Source: DATGYC01 sp035298385 (lineage in GTDB: Bacteria; Bacillota; Sulfobacillia; Symbiobacteriales; Symbiobacteriaceae). From it: DNA of 12,625 bases. Location: NCBI GenBank assembly GCA_035298385.1, contig DATGYC010000227.1:1-12625 (forward strand), read 5' to 3'. Position 1 is the first letter of the stretch, and every line of letters starts with the position of its first letter. This document shows, in pieces, positions 1 to 6,719 of the stretch. The notes under the pieces are model-generated. The model was not told where the DNA came from and did not search any database. It saw nothing but the letters and a program-made list of their open reading frames with translations. The position numbers and the translations under genes were made by a program.

Positions 1-208
1 TCAAACCCGGTCAAACCGGGTTCTGGGGTGGCCAATCGCCCCCACATCAGCCACGTTCCGCACTCTCTTTCAGTCTCTACGGCAGGGGGACTGAAAAAGA
101 GTGCAAAAAGGCTGCAGGGCCCAGCGGGTCCGACCAAGCGGGCACCTGCCCCGGTCTTCGCCTAGGCGGGAGTCAAGCAAAGGGCGCCCCTCCTGCGAGG
201 GGCGCCCT
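1..208. repeat. Copy A of a ~200-bp hairpin-rich direct repeat
   Basis: This stretch closely matches 524-716. The first 60 bases differ from 524-583 at only two positions, and a 24-base block (143-166) is identical to 652-675. The middle (about 115-142) has diverged and carries roughly 14 extra bases. Visible hairpins are an 8-bp stem at 4-11/15-22, a TGGGG/CCCCCA stem around 24-45, an interrupted CTCTTTCAGTC/GACTGAAA-type stem around 65-101, and a perfect 12-bp stem at 181-192/197-208. No reading frame here looks like a real gene. The left end touches the window edge, so the copy may continue. The function and family are not recognised; it could be a structured RNA, a duplicated intergenic segment, or a mobile repeat remnant. 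Confidence 0.75.
181..208 (-). terminator. GC hairpin, terminator-like, in repeat copy A
   Basis: A perfect 12-bp stem (181-192 with 197-208) encloses a CTGC loop. Read on the minus strand it is followed by TTTGCTTGA, a weak T tract. It is the counterpart of the hairpin that follows the lipoprotein gene in copy B, but here no gene lies just upstream of it: the tandem array abuts it instead. It may be the leftover terminator of a lost or displaced gene. Confidence 0.45.
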
Positions 209-447
209 GGTTCAGCCGGAGGCGGGCGCCCTGGTTCAGCCGGAGGCAGGCGCCTTGGTTCAGCCGGGGCGGGGTGCCCTGGTTCAGCCGGGGCGGGGTG
301 GCCTGGTTCAGCCGGAGGCAGGTGGGCTGGTTCAGCTGAAGGCGGGTGGGCTGGTTCAGCCGGAGGCGGGCGCCCTGGATCAGCCGGGGCGGGGTGGCCT
401 GGTTCAGCCGGAGGCGGGCGCCCGGGTTCAGCCGGAGGCGGATTCGG
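208..447. repeat. 24-bp minisatellite, about ten tandem units
   Basis: Ten head-to-tail 24-bp units start at 208, 232, 256, 280, 304, 328, 352, 376, 400 and 424. Each begins TGGTTCAGCCG or a close variant and ends in a variable half: units 1, 7 and 9 share GGGCGCCC, while others end GGGGTGGCC or GGTGGGC. Units 1, 7 and 9 are identical; the tenth decays after about 17 bases. The period is divisible by three, so several frames on both strands stay open and give Pro-Ala-Glu-Pro or Gly-Ser-Ala-Gly repeats. No ribosome binding site or non-repetitive coding sequence supports any of them. The array starts inside the right arm of the copy A hairpin, whose GGGCGCCC core resembles the variable half of the unit. 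This suggests the array grew from the hairpin edge by slippage. Confidence 0.9.
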
Positions 448-449
448 CA

Positions 450-489
450 AGATCTTTCAGTGGCTTTGGCTGATCGGATGAAAAGATCT
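450..489. repeat. Imperfect inverted repeat between array and copy B
   Basis: AGATCTTTCA (450-459) faces TGAAAAGATCT (479-489) across about 19 bases, with one unpaired base. It lies in the 76-bp spacer (448-523) between the tandem array and repeat copy B. The spacer is noticeably more AT-rich than the array. No T tract or promoter was convincing, so its role is unknown. Confidence 0.35.
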
Positions 490-523
490 GCGAAAACAAA
501 GGTTTTTGGGTCCGGCGTTGGCC

Positions 524-716
524 TCAAACCCGGTCAGACCGGGTTCTGGGGTGGCCAATCGCCCCCACATCAACCACGTTCCGCACTCTCTTTCAGTCTC
601 CACGGCAGAGGGACTGAAAGAGATTGCCAAAAGGCAGCATGGCCAATCGGCCACCTGCCCCGGTCTTCGCCTAGGTGTGAATCAACCGAAAGGCGCCCCT
701 CCTGCGAGGGGCGCCC
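524..716. repeat. Copy B of the ~200-bp hairpin-rich direct repeat
   Basis: This is the better-folded copy of the element at 1-208. Five consecutive hairpins can be drawn. They are 527-534/538-545; a TGGGG/CCCCCA stem around 547-568; an 11-bp perfect stem 588-598/612-622 with a 13-base loop; a nested stem with outer pairs 633-637/655-659 and inner pairs 640-644/649-653; and the terminator stem 692-701/706-715. The motif GGCCAATCG appears twice, once in each of two hairpins. Stems persist in both copies although some bases differ, which hints at selection for structure, but two copies are too few to prove it. No known RNA family was recognised. Confidence 0.75.
691..716 (-). terminator. Terminator of the lipoprotein gene
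   Basis: A 10-bp GC stem (692-701 with 706-715) with a CTGC loop sits six bases after the stop codon at 722. On the minus strand it is followed by TTTCGGTT. The T tract is short, but position and stem strength fit a rho-independent terminator. Confidence 0.65.
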
Positions 717-721
717 TGCTC

Positions 722-1324
722 TTACATCTCCGCCTTCGGCGAGATCGAGGTGATCTTCCAGGCGCCGTCCAGCTTGCTCAGGTGGACGTACCAGACGTTC
801 CGCCCATCCGTGAGGCCCGTGACGCCCACGGCTGCCTTGACATCGAAGTTCAGCTGCACATAGGCCGTCGTCTCGGTCGACTTAATCAGCTCGCTGGACT
901 GGAAGTGGTAGTCCGAGACCCCGACTACCTTCAGCGTCTCGCCCGAGGCCGGGGTGACGCTGGATGCCAGTGACCAGTACCCGGCCGCTTCGGCCCAGGA
1001 GCCCCGGTTCAGCGCATCGAGGTAGCCGGCGAGGATCTTGCGGACGACCAGATCGATCTGCTCGGGGGGAAGGGGCGCCCCCGGCGGCGGATTGGTGACC
1101 GGCGCGCCGGGGTTCGTCCCTGGAGTCGTTGCCGGTGCAGGACCGGTGGACGGTGCAGGGCTGGTCGCCGGTGCCGGGCTGGACGTCGGCGCGGTGGCGG
1201 CAATTGGGGCCGGGCTTGCCTCAGGCGCGGCCACTGCGGGTTCGCACTTGGTCGAGCAGCCGGTGAGCAGGAGTACGGAGAGGGCAGCGATGGCTACCAC
1301 AAGCTGGTGACGGGGAGAGAACAT
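722..1324 (-). CDS. Small lipoprotein with Pro/Ala-rich linker and NTF2-like C-terminus
   Basis: This 200-residue protein is likely exported and lipid-anchored on the outer face of the membrane. Residues 5-22 form a signal peptide with a hydrophobic core ending in lipobox LLTGC, so Cys23 would be lipidated. Residues about 28-88 are a low-complexity Pro/Ala/Thr/Ser/Gly linker with SPAP-type repeats, like a flexible cell-wall spacer. Residues about 89-200 look like a compact alpha+beta domain (a helix containing YLDALNRGSWAEAAGYW, then strands ending in WKITSIS) that resembles NTF2/SnoaL-like or DUF4878-like folds. The ATG at 1324 is preferred over the upstream TTG at 1339 because GGAGGT lies seven bases before it and the TTG would overlap that site. 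The gene appears to be a single transcription unit between two terminators. Its function is unknown; the domain assignment is by eye. Confidence 0.8.
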   Translation of the reverse strand: MFSPRHQLVVAIAALSVLLLTGCSTKCEPAVAAPEASPAPIAATAPTSSPAPATSPAPSTGPAPATTPGTNPGAPVTNPPPGAPLPPEQIDLVVRKILAGYLDALNRGSWAEAAGYWSLASSVTPASGETLKVVGVSDYHFQSSELIKSTETTAYVQLNFDVKAAVGVTGLTDGRNVWYVHLSKLDGAWKITSISPKAEM

Positions 1325-1353
1325 GGACAGCACCTCCAAAGAGATTGATTTGA

Positions 1354-1387
1354 ACTATATGACGAGTACGAGATCGGCTCGGTTTCA
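1354..1387 (-). promoter_or_regulatory. Possible ECF-sigma-type promoter of the lipoprotein gene
   Basis: On the minus strand, TGAAAC (1387-1382) is followed after 17 bases by CGTC (1364-1361) and then ATATAGT. This resembles extracytoplasmic-function sigma promoters (AAC-rich -35, CGTC-like -10). The start would fall about 30 bases before the ATG, and the site lies just past the terminator of the upstream operon. A sigma-A reading with TATAGT as -10 is also possible but lacks a good -35. The call rests on two short motifs only. Confidence 0.3.
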
Positions 1388-1400
1388 ATCTCTGCTGACA

Positions 1401-1435
1401 AAGCCCCCGGACGCATCAACGCGTCCGGGGGCCTT
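1401..1435 (-). terminator. Terminator of the sugar-acid operon
   Basis: A perfect 12-bp stem (1403-1414 with 1421-1432) has a six-base loop. On the minus strand it is followed by TTTGTCAG. It lies a few bases after the stop codon at 1439 and ends the eight-gene transcription unit. Confidence 0.8.
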
Positions 1436-1438
1436 CCT

Positions 1439-2695
1439 TTACTCCGCGAACATCCCGTCCGCATCAAACCGCATCTCGTGTAACTCCCCCAACACCTCGC
1501 AGGCGCCCGTGGCCAGGAGCTCTGGCAGGAGCGCCTCACTGGCGTAGAACCGCTCCAGGTGCTTCGTATCCTGCACCCGAATCACGCGGGCGGTCTCATT
1601 GTGCACCTTCAGGCAGCAGGCCAGGGCGACGGCAAGCGCCTCCCGGTCGGTCTGGACGGTCAGCGCCACCCGGGCGCCCTCTGGCGTCTTCGCCGTGATG
1701 CAGTTCATGTAGGTCTTGTGGCGATCCATCTGGTCGACCGCCTGCTGGAGGACCACGTCCGCCATCCCGATGCCGACGGCGTTCCCCTCCGTCGCCGGGG
1801 TGAGGTCCCGCACGACGATCCGCTGCACAGCCGGGCCGGTGCCGGTGGGGCCGGTGTAGTAGCGCCCGACCACGTTGGAGTCCATGCCCAGGCCGCTGAT
1901 ATCCTTCCCAATGAAATCGAGGACGAGCACGTCCAACGCCGCCACCGGTAGCCGGGCCATTCGCTCCCGCGCCTGACGGACAAGCGCCTGCTCCCGCTCC
2001 CAGATCCGCTCTGCCGGGACCGCCTCGATCTGGGCCAGCCGGGCGTGGCCATTCTCGACGAGGGCGAGCCCGAACGGGATATTCACCTGGCTGAGCGTGT
2101 AGCGCCCGACCGCTGGGATCAACCGGTGGAAGAGGCTAAAGCCCTGGGCGTGGAAGGTGTCGGCCCCCTTCTGCTTGCCGAGGCCGATGGCGATCATCTT
2201 GAGCAGCCCGCTCTCCACGGGCCCGTGGAAGTCGGTGTGCGGCTTGACCCGGTTGATCGGGATGATCACGTCAGCGCCGTAGGCATGCTTGTCGAGGTAG
2301 ACGGGGATCCCATCCTCGACGAGACCGAGCTGGACCGTCGCCATGCTGGAGCGGATCTCGCAGCCCATCGACTCAGGCGTGATGCCGTAGGAGGCGAGGA
2401 CCTCGAGCTGCCCCTCGGCAGTGGCGCCCCCGTGCGAGCCCATCGCTGGAACGATGAAGGGGTGGGCGCCGAGCCGCTTCACGGCGTCGACGCAGGCCGC
2501 AATCACCTCCGCGATCCGGTCGATACCGCGGCTGCCCGCGGTCAGGCAGACGGACTGCCCGGGCTTGATCGTGGTAGCGACGGCGGCGAAGGCGGCCTGG
2601 ACAGCCTGAGCCACGTCGGTGATCTCGTACGGGTCCATCCGGTACTTGACGAGCGCCCAGCGGGGGAGGCCCCGCTCAAACTCGGCGAAGCTCAT
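1439..2695 (-). CDS. LarA-like (DUF2088) nickel-dependent racemase/epimerase homologue
   Basis: This 418-residue protein is the size of lactate racemase LarA. LarA enzymes use a nickel-pincer nucleotide to invert the C2 hydroxyl of 2-hydroxy acids. The key LarA residues can be matched. H88 (in GSHGG) and H153 (in RVKPH) fit the two catalytic histidines, with 65 residues between them against 66 in Lactobacillus LarA. K166 (in LLKM) and H182 fit the cofactor-attaching lysine and the nickel ligand, with exactly the same 16-residue spacing. The His-Lys spacing is three longer than in LarA, and the usual substrate-loop DxTRP motif reads GSRGI, so lactate is unlikely to be the substrate. The start ATG overlaps the aldolase stop (ATGA), so the two are translationally coupled. 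The context of dehydratase, aldolase and gluconokinase suggests an aldonate C2-epimerase such as gluconate/mannonate. I recall that some LarA homologues are reported to epimerise D-gluconate, but could not verify it here. Cofactor-making LarB/C/E genes are not in the window. Confidence 0.8.
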   Translation of the reverse strand: MSFAEFERGLPRWALVKYRMDPYEITDVAQAVQAAFAAVATTIKPGQSVCLTAGSRGIDRIAEVIAACVDAVKRLGAHPFIVPAMGSHGGATAEGQLEVLASYGITPESMGCEIRSSMATVQLGLVEDGIPVYLDKHAYGADVIIPINRVKPHTDFHGPVESGLLKMIAIGLGKQKGADTFHAQGFSLFHRLIPAVGRYTLSQVNIPFGLALVENGHARLAQIEAVPAERIWEREQALVRQARERMARLPVAALDVLVLDFIGKDISGLGMDSNVVGRYYTGPTGTGPAVQRIVVRDLTPATEGNAVGIGMADVVLQQAVDQMDRHKTYMNCITAKTPEGARVALTVQTDREALAVALACCLKVHNETARVIRVQDTKHLERFYASEALLPELLATGACEVLGELHEMRFDADGMFAE

Positions 2696-3576
2696 GGGCG
2701 AAAGCCCTCCTTGGTTAGCGCCTCACGAATCGCCGCGGCCTCCACGGGCGTGCAGGTCCGCAGGGGCGCCCGCATCCCGCCGAAGCGCAGCCCGCGCCAG
2801 CCGACGGCCAGCTTATACGGATGGATGTAGGGACCGCTCTTGAGGATGTCGCGCAGTCGGTTCGCCTTCGCCTGGAGCGCAGTCGCCTGCACCCAGTCGC
2901 CCGCACGGGCGGCGTTGAAGAGGGCGACCATCACCTCCGGGAAGCAGTCGGCGATGGCGCTGACCACCCCGGCGGCGCCGGCCTGGACGGCCTCAAGGAC
3001 CATCGCATCCGTACCGACGATCACGGGGCGCCCGGGCAGCGCGCTGATAAACGCTTGGAGCTTGTCGAGGCTCTTCGACGAGTCCTTGACGCCGGCAATC
3101 TGTGGGTAGCGGTCAGCGAGCCGGGCTGCCAGGGCCGGGCTGATGGCGTTCTTGGCGTTGCCGGGGATGTCGTAGAGGTAGAGGGGGAACCCGGGCATCG
3201 CCTCAGCGACGGCGCTGAAGTGCGCCTCAAGCGCCTGGTCGTCATGCGGGAAGTACCAGGGCGCCACGATTGCCGCACCAGATGCCCCACTCTCCCGTGC
3301 ATGAATCGTCAGCGCGATCGTCTCTTCCGTTGAGATGCAGCCGGTCATTACCACGACGGGCACCCGCCCCGCCGCCGCCGCGACCACACTCTTCGCCACC
3401 AGCTTGCGCTGGGCGAAGGTCATGGCCGGCCCCTCACCGTTGGTGCCGCAGGGGAAGAGCCCGTGCACACCCCGCTCGATCAACCAGTTGACGTAGGCCT
3501 GCAGTTGGCCGAGCTCCACTTGGCCCTTTGCATCAAACGGGGTCAGGACCGCGGGAATCACGCCATGCAGAGTCAT
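2692..3576 (-). CDS. DapA/NAL-family aldolase, likely 2-keto-3-deoxy-aldonate aldolase
   Basis: This 294-residue class I aldolase-family protein probably splits a 2-keto-3-deoxy sugar acid into pyruvate plus an aldehyde in the cytoplasm. The TIM-barrel family signatures are visible: GTNGEG at 44-49 (the GTTGE substrate-carboxylate loop, with Asn for the second Thr), Tyr135 in YLYDIPGN, and the Schiff-base Lys164 in GVKDSS. The Tyr-to-Lys spacing of 29 is close to DapA. True lysine-pathway DapA is unlikely because of the neighbours. The ATG at 3576 is chosen because it overlaps the dehydratase stop as ATGA and has a G-rich site upstream; a GTG nine bases earlier (3585) is the alternative. It also overlaps the LarA-like start by four bases. 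Substrate length (hexose or pentose acid) cannot be read from the sequence. Other members act as neuraminate lyase or keto-deoxy-glucarate dehydratase, and these remain possible. Confidence 0.85.
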   Translation of the reverse strand: MTLHGVIPAVLTPFDAKGQVELGQLQAYVNWLIERGVHGLFPCGTNGEGPAMTFAQRKLVAKSVVAAAAGRVPVVVMTGCISTEETIALTIHARESGASGAAIVAPWYFPHDDQALEAHFSAVAEAMPGFPLYLYDIPGNAKNAISPALAARLADRYPQIAGVKDSSKSLDKLQAFISALPGRPVIVGTDAMVLEAVQAGAAGVVSAIADCFPEVMVALFNAARAGDWVQATALQAKANRLRDILKSGPYIHPYKLAVGWRGLRFGGMRAPLRTCTPVEAAAIREALTKEGFRP

Positions 3577-5219
3577 GCCCCACACCCCCCGTCAAAGCGG
3601 ACAGCACCACCAGCGGCGGGCCCCACGGAGCGCGCGTACTGCCGGAGCATCAGCGATGCCTCCTTCGCGGTCGCGACCCAGGCGCGTCGGCGCGCCGCCA
3701 GGATCGTCTCGTCCACCTCGAGGGTGACCAGGCCCGCCTCGAGATCGATCGTGATCAGGTCGCCTTCGGCCACGAGGGCGATGGTGCCGCCATCAGCGGC
3801 CTCTGGGCCAAGGTAGCCGACGGCCATCCCGGCAGAGGCGCCGGAGAAGCGCCCGTCGGTGATGACCGCGACGTCGCCGATCTTCTTGATGATCTCGGTC
3901 AGCCGGTGCAGCTCCCGCATGCCGGGGCCGCCCTTCGGGCCCTCGTAGCGGACGACCAGGACGTCGCCCGGTCTGACCTGACCGTGAGTGGCCGCCTCTT
4001 CAGCGGCCTCTTCGGCCTCAAAGACGCGGGCGGGGCCGCGGAAGTGCGTCTCGTCGACGGCGCTGCGCTTGATCAGGGCGCCCTCCGGCGCCAGATTCCC
4101 ACGCAGCACCTGAATCCCACCGCTCGCAAGCAAAGGCTGAGCGAACGGGCGGATGATCTCGGGGTCCACGATGACCGCGTCGGCCACGTTCTCAGCCAGG
4201 GTACGCCCGTTGACACTGAGCCGCTCACCATGCAGAACGGGCAGGAGCTCCTTTAGAATGGCGCCAGTCCCGCCTGCCCGGCGCAGGTCGTTGACGGTCC
4301 GCCCGTTGTGGTTCGGCGTGACGGCGGTCAGGAAGGGGGTCCGCCGGCTCACCCGCTCCCAGTCATCGAGCGTCAGCTCGATCCCCACCTCGTGGGCGAT
4401 GGCGGGGAGATGGAGGACGGTATTGAGCGAGCCGCCAATCGCCAGTACGAGGGCGATGGCGTCCTCGAAGGCCGCGCGGGTGAGCACCTGCTTGGGCGTG
4501 GGGCCACCCGCCAGGACGAGCTCAACGATGCGTCGGCCGCTCGCGCGCACGAGTTCGACCCGCTCCTCGCTCTCCGCTGGCGCCAGGGCGATCCCCGGCA
4601 GGCCGAGCCCGAGCGCCTCGGTCACCATGCACATCGTGTTGGCGGTGCCGAGGAAGGAGCAGATTCCCGGGCCGTTGTAGTACTGAGCGGTCACCATGAC
4701 CAGCTCTTCCTCGCTGATGGCGCCCTTGAGGAACTCCTGCCGGGCCGCCTTCGACTCCGCCGGGGTGATGGCGTTGCCGCTGGGGCCGCCGGTCACGACG
4801 ACCGCTGGCAGGTCGAGCCGGGCCGCGGCCATCAGCATCGCCGGGACGATCTTGTCGCAGGAGGCGAGCAGGACGACGCCATCGAAGATGTCGTGCCCGC
4901 GCACCATCGTCTCGACCGAATCGGCGATCAGGTCACGGCTGGGCAGCGAGTAGCGCATGCCGGCGTGCCCTTGGGCTAGGCCGTCACACATGGCGATCGT
5001 CTGGAACTCGAGCGGCAGCCCGCCCGCCGCCCGGATCGACTCCTTGACGATGTCGCCCAGGCGCCGGAGGGGCACATGGCCGGCGACGAAGTCGTTGTGC
5101 GAGTTGACGACGGCGATGATGGGCCGGTCCATCTCTGCGTAGGGCACGCCGCAGGAGGCAAGGTGCCCTTTTAATACGGCGCGGTGGTAGGGCGGAATTC
5201 GGTCAAGCCTGCGCTCCAT
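3573..5219 (-). CDS. IlvD/Edd-family sugar-acid dehydratase
   Basis: This 548-residue Fe-S dehydratase should remove water from a sugar acid to give the 2-keto-3-deoxy acid used by the downstream aldolase. Family landmarks in order are NSHNDFVAGH (39-48), CDG (78-80), SLPSR (91-95), CDKIVPAM (121-128), GICSFLGTANTM (185-196), EGPKGGPGM in the C-terminal half, and DGRFSGAS (455-462), which contains the serine region proposed as catalytic base. Cys121 and Cys187 match two cluster cysteines. The first cysteine of the [2Fe-2S] type is replaced by Gly47, as in E. coli IlvD, which suggests a [4Fe-4S] enzyme. Branched-chain dihydroxy-acid dehydratase cannot be excluded from sequence alone. The position three bases after gluconokinase and overlapping the aldolase makes a sugar acid (gluconate, xylonate or similar) far more likely. 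AGGAG lies ten bases before the ATG, inside the end of gntK. Confidence 0.85.
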   Translation of the reverse strand: MERRLDRIPPYHRAVLKGHLASCGVPYAEMDRPIIAVVNSHNDFVAGHVPLRRLGDIVKESIRAAGGLPLEFQTIAMCDGLAQGHAGMRYSLPSRDLIADSVETMVRGHDIFDGVVLLASCDKIVPAMLMAAARLDLPAVVVTGGPSGNAITPAESKAARQEFLKGAISEEELVMVTAQYYNGPGICSFLGTANTMCMVTEALGLGLPGIALAPAESEERVELVRASGRRIVELVLAGGPTPKQVLTRAAFEDAIALVLAIGGSLNTVLHLPAIAHEVGIELTLDDWERVSRRTPFLTAVTPNHNGRTVNDLRRAGGTGAILKELLPVLHGERLSVNGRTLAENVADAVIVDPEIIRPFAQPLLASGGIQVLRGNLAPEGALIKRSAVDETHFRGPARVFEAEEAAEEAATHGQVRPGDVLVVRYEGPKGGPGMRELHRLTEIIKKIGDVAVITDGRFSGASAGMAVGYLGPEAADGGTIALVAEGDLITIDLEAGLVTLEVDETILAARRRAWVATAKEASLMLRQYARSVGPAAGGAVRFDGGCGA

Positions 5220-5222
5220 CCG

Positions 5223-6710
5223 CTACACGCTCCTCTCACGAATCTGGGCCAGGGCAAGGTACTCAGCCTGAAGGCTGCGGAAGACGCGCTGGTAGAGGCC
5301 GAAGAGTTCCGCGTAGGAGTCGCCGGTCGGTTGGACGCGCTCTTCGATGTTGCTGAAGCGATGGACCCAACTGAGGTCCGGCGCCACGCCTAGCGCCACG
5401 GCGCCGAGGACGAAGGCACCAAGGGCAGAGCCCTCCTTCTCATCCGGGACCAGCACCTCACGCCCGAAGACGTCGGCGCAGATCTGTAGACTCAAAGCGG
5501 AGCGGGCGAACCCGCCCGTCGCCCGCACCTCGCGCACACCGCCGATCAGTTCGTCGATGGGGCCAAGGACGCTGTTCAGCCGGAAGGCGATCGCCTCATA
5601 GACCGAGCGGGCTAGATGGGGCCGCTTGTGCTCCAGCCCCAGGCCGAACCAGGTGCCGCGGGCGCGGGCGTTGAAGCCGGGTGAGCGCTCCCCCGCCAGA
5701 TAGGGGAGGAAGAGGAGGGCGCCCGCCCCCGGCGGCACCGCTGCCGCCTCCGCCTCCATCTCGGCGTAGCTGGTGGCGCCGGGGTAGAGCAGATCCCGCG
5801 CCCACTGGAGCGCAATCCCGCCATTATTGAGCGAGCCGCCGAGGATCCAGCGGTTTTGGTCGAGGTAGTAACAGAAGACCCGTGCCTGGGGATCGGCCAC
5901 CGGGGCGGGTACGCAGGCGCGCACAGCGCCGCTCGTGCCGACCATGGCGGCGACGATGCCGGGCTCGATCGCCCCGGCGCCCAGCGAGGAGAGGACGCCG
6001 TCACCGGCGCCGACCACAACGGGTGTGCCCGGCAGCAGGCCGAGGCGCCCGGATAGCAGCGGGAAGGTCTGGCGGTTCGGCACCACGGGCGGGAGCTGAG
6101 CGCGCCGCACCCCGGCGAGCGCGAGCGCCTCCGCATCCCAGTCGAGCCGGTGGCAGTTGAGCAGGCCGGTACCAGTCGCCAGGTTGTAATCCAGCGCCCA
6201 CTGGCCGGTCCAGTGGTGCAGGAGGAGCTCCTTGATCGATGCCCACCGGGTGGCGCCCGTCAGCAGGGATGGGTGATGCTCCTTGAACCAGAGGAACTTG
6301 TAGAGCGGGTACATGGTGTGCGGCGGGCAGCCGGTTCGGGCGTAGAGCTCGTGCCAGTCCGCCATCGCCCGCACGGCCTCGACTTGGGCGACGGAGCGGG
6401 TATCCGCCCAGGTGATCAGCGGGGTCAGGTACTCGCCCTGGGCGCCCAGTCCGATCAGGGAGTGCATGTAGGTGCAGAGGACCAGCCCAGCCACGTCAGC
6501 AGGGGTGAGCCCCGCTCGGGCGAGCGCCTCCGGTACGACCGCGTCAGCAGCGGCCAGCAAGAGTGCCGGGTCCTGCTCCACCCAGCCCGGATGCGGCGTA
6601 GCGAGCGGGTAGGTCCGGCTGGCCTGGCCGAGCACGCGCCCCTCCAGGCTGAAGACGAGCGCTCGGCACGAGGTGGTCCCAAGGTCTAAGGCGATGATCG
6701 CTTTACTCAT
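5223..6710 (-). CDS. gntK: Gluconokinase, FGGY family
   Basis: This 495-residue carbohydrate kinase probably phosphorylates D-gluconate to 6-phosphogluconate with ATP, feeding the pentose phosphate or Entner-Doudoroff pathway. The N-terminal phosphate loop is LDLGTTS (8-14). The stretch MHSLIG, then ITWADTRS (99-106), strongly recalls Bacillus GntK, as do GTGLLN (180-185) and the order of later motifs. GAGDG (234-238) carries the catalytic aspartate Asp237, MVGTSGAVR (256-264) is an ATP-site loop, GGSLNNGGI follows, and ATGGFARS in the C-terminal third binds adenine. The length is usual for FGGY kinases. The gene starts ten bases after the regulator stop, with AGAAGAAG before the ATG. Xylulokinase or another sugar kinase is the alternative, but similarity to gluconokinase is clear by eye. 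Confidence 0.88.
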   Translation of the reverse strand: MSKAIIALDLGTTSCRALVFSLEGRVLGQASRTYPLATPHPGWVEQDPALLLAAADAVVPEALARAGLTPADVAGLVLCTYMHSLIGLGAQGEYLTPLITWADTRSVAQVEAVRAMADWHELYARTGCPPHTMYPLYKFLWFKEHHPSLLTGATRWASIKELLLHHWTGQWALDYNLATGTGLLNCHRLDWDAEALALAGVRRAQLPPVVPNRQTFPLLSGRLGLLPGTPVVVGAGDGVLSSLGAGAIEPGIVAAMVGTSGAVRACVPAPVADPQARVFCYYLDQNRWILGGSLNNGGIALQWARDLLYPGATSYAEMEAEAAAVPPGAGALLFLPYLAGERSPGFNARARGTWFGLGLEHKRPHLARSVYEAIAFRLNSVLGPIDELIGGVREVRATGGFARSALSLQICADVFGREVLVPDEKEGSALGAFVLGAVALGVAPDLSWVHRFSNIEERVQPTGDSYAELFGLYQRVFRSLQAEYLALAQIRERSV

Positions 6711-6719
6711 AGCTTCTTC

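Noticed and set aside
208..447. CRISPR-like array
   Set aside because: Units are directly contiguous with no spacers, and variation lies within the unit itself.
208..447. tRNA T-arm-like GGTTCAGCC repeats
   Set aside because: No cloverleaf, acceptor stem or anticodon arm can be drawn around any unit.
70..527. Overlapping open frames on both strands encoding Pro-Ala-Glu-Pro, Gly-Ser-Ala-Gly or Leu-Asn-Gln repeats
   Set aside because: They arise from a 24-bp repeat whose length is divisible by three; no ribosome binding site, no non-repetitive domain, and several frames are open at once.
546..570. Possible T-box-like motif (GGGGTGGCCAATCGC) in the repeat element
   Set aside because: It differs from the T-box consensus, lacks a following terminator/antiterminator and a downstream aminoacyl-tRNA or amino-acid gene, and occurs in a duplicated hairpin.
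2045..2830. Long plus-strand frame of 261 codons
   Set aside because: It lies opposite the well-supported LarA-like and aldolase genes; such antisense frames are common in GC-rich coding DNA.
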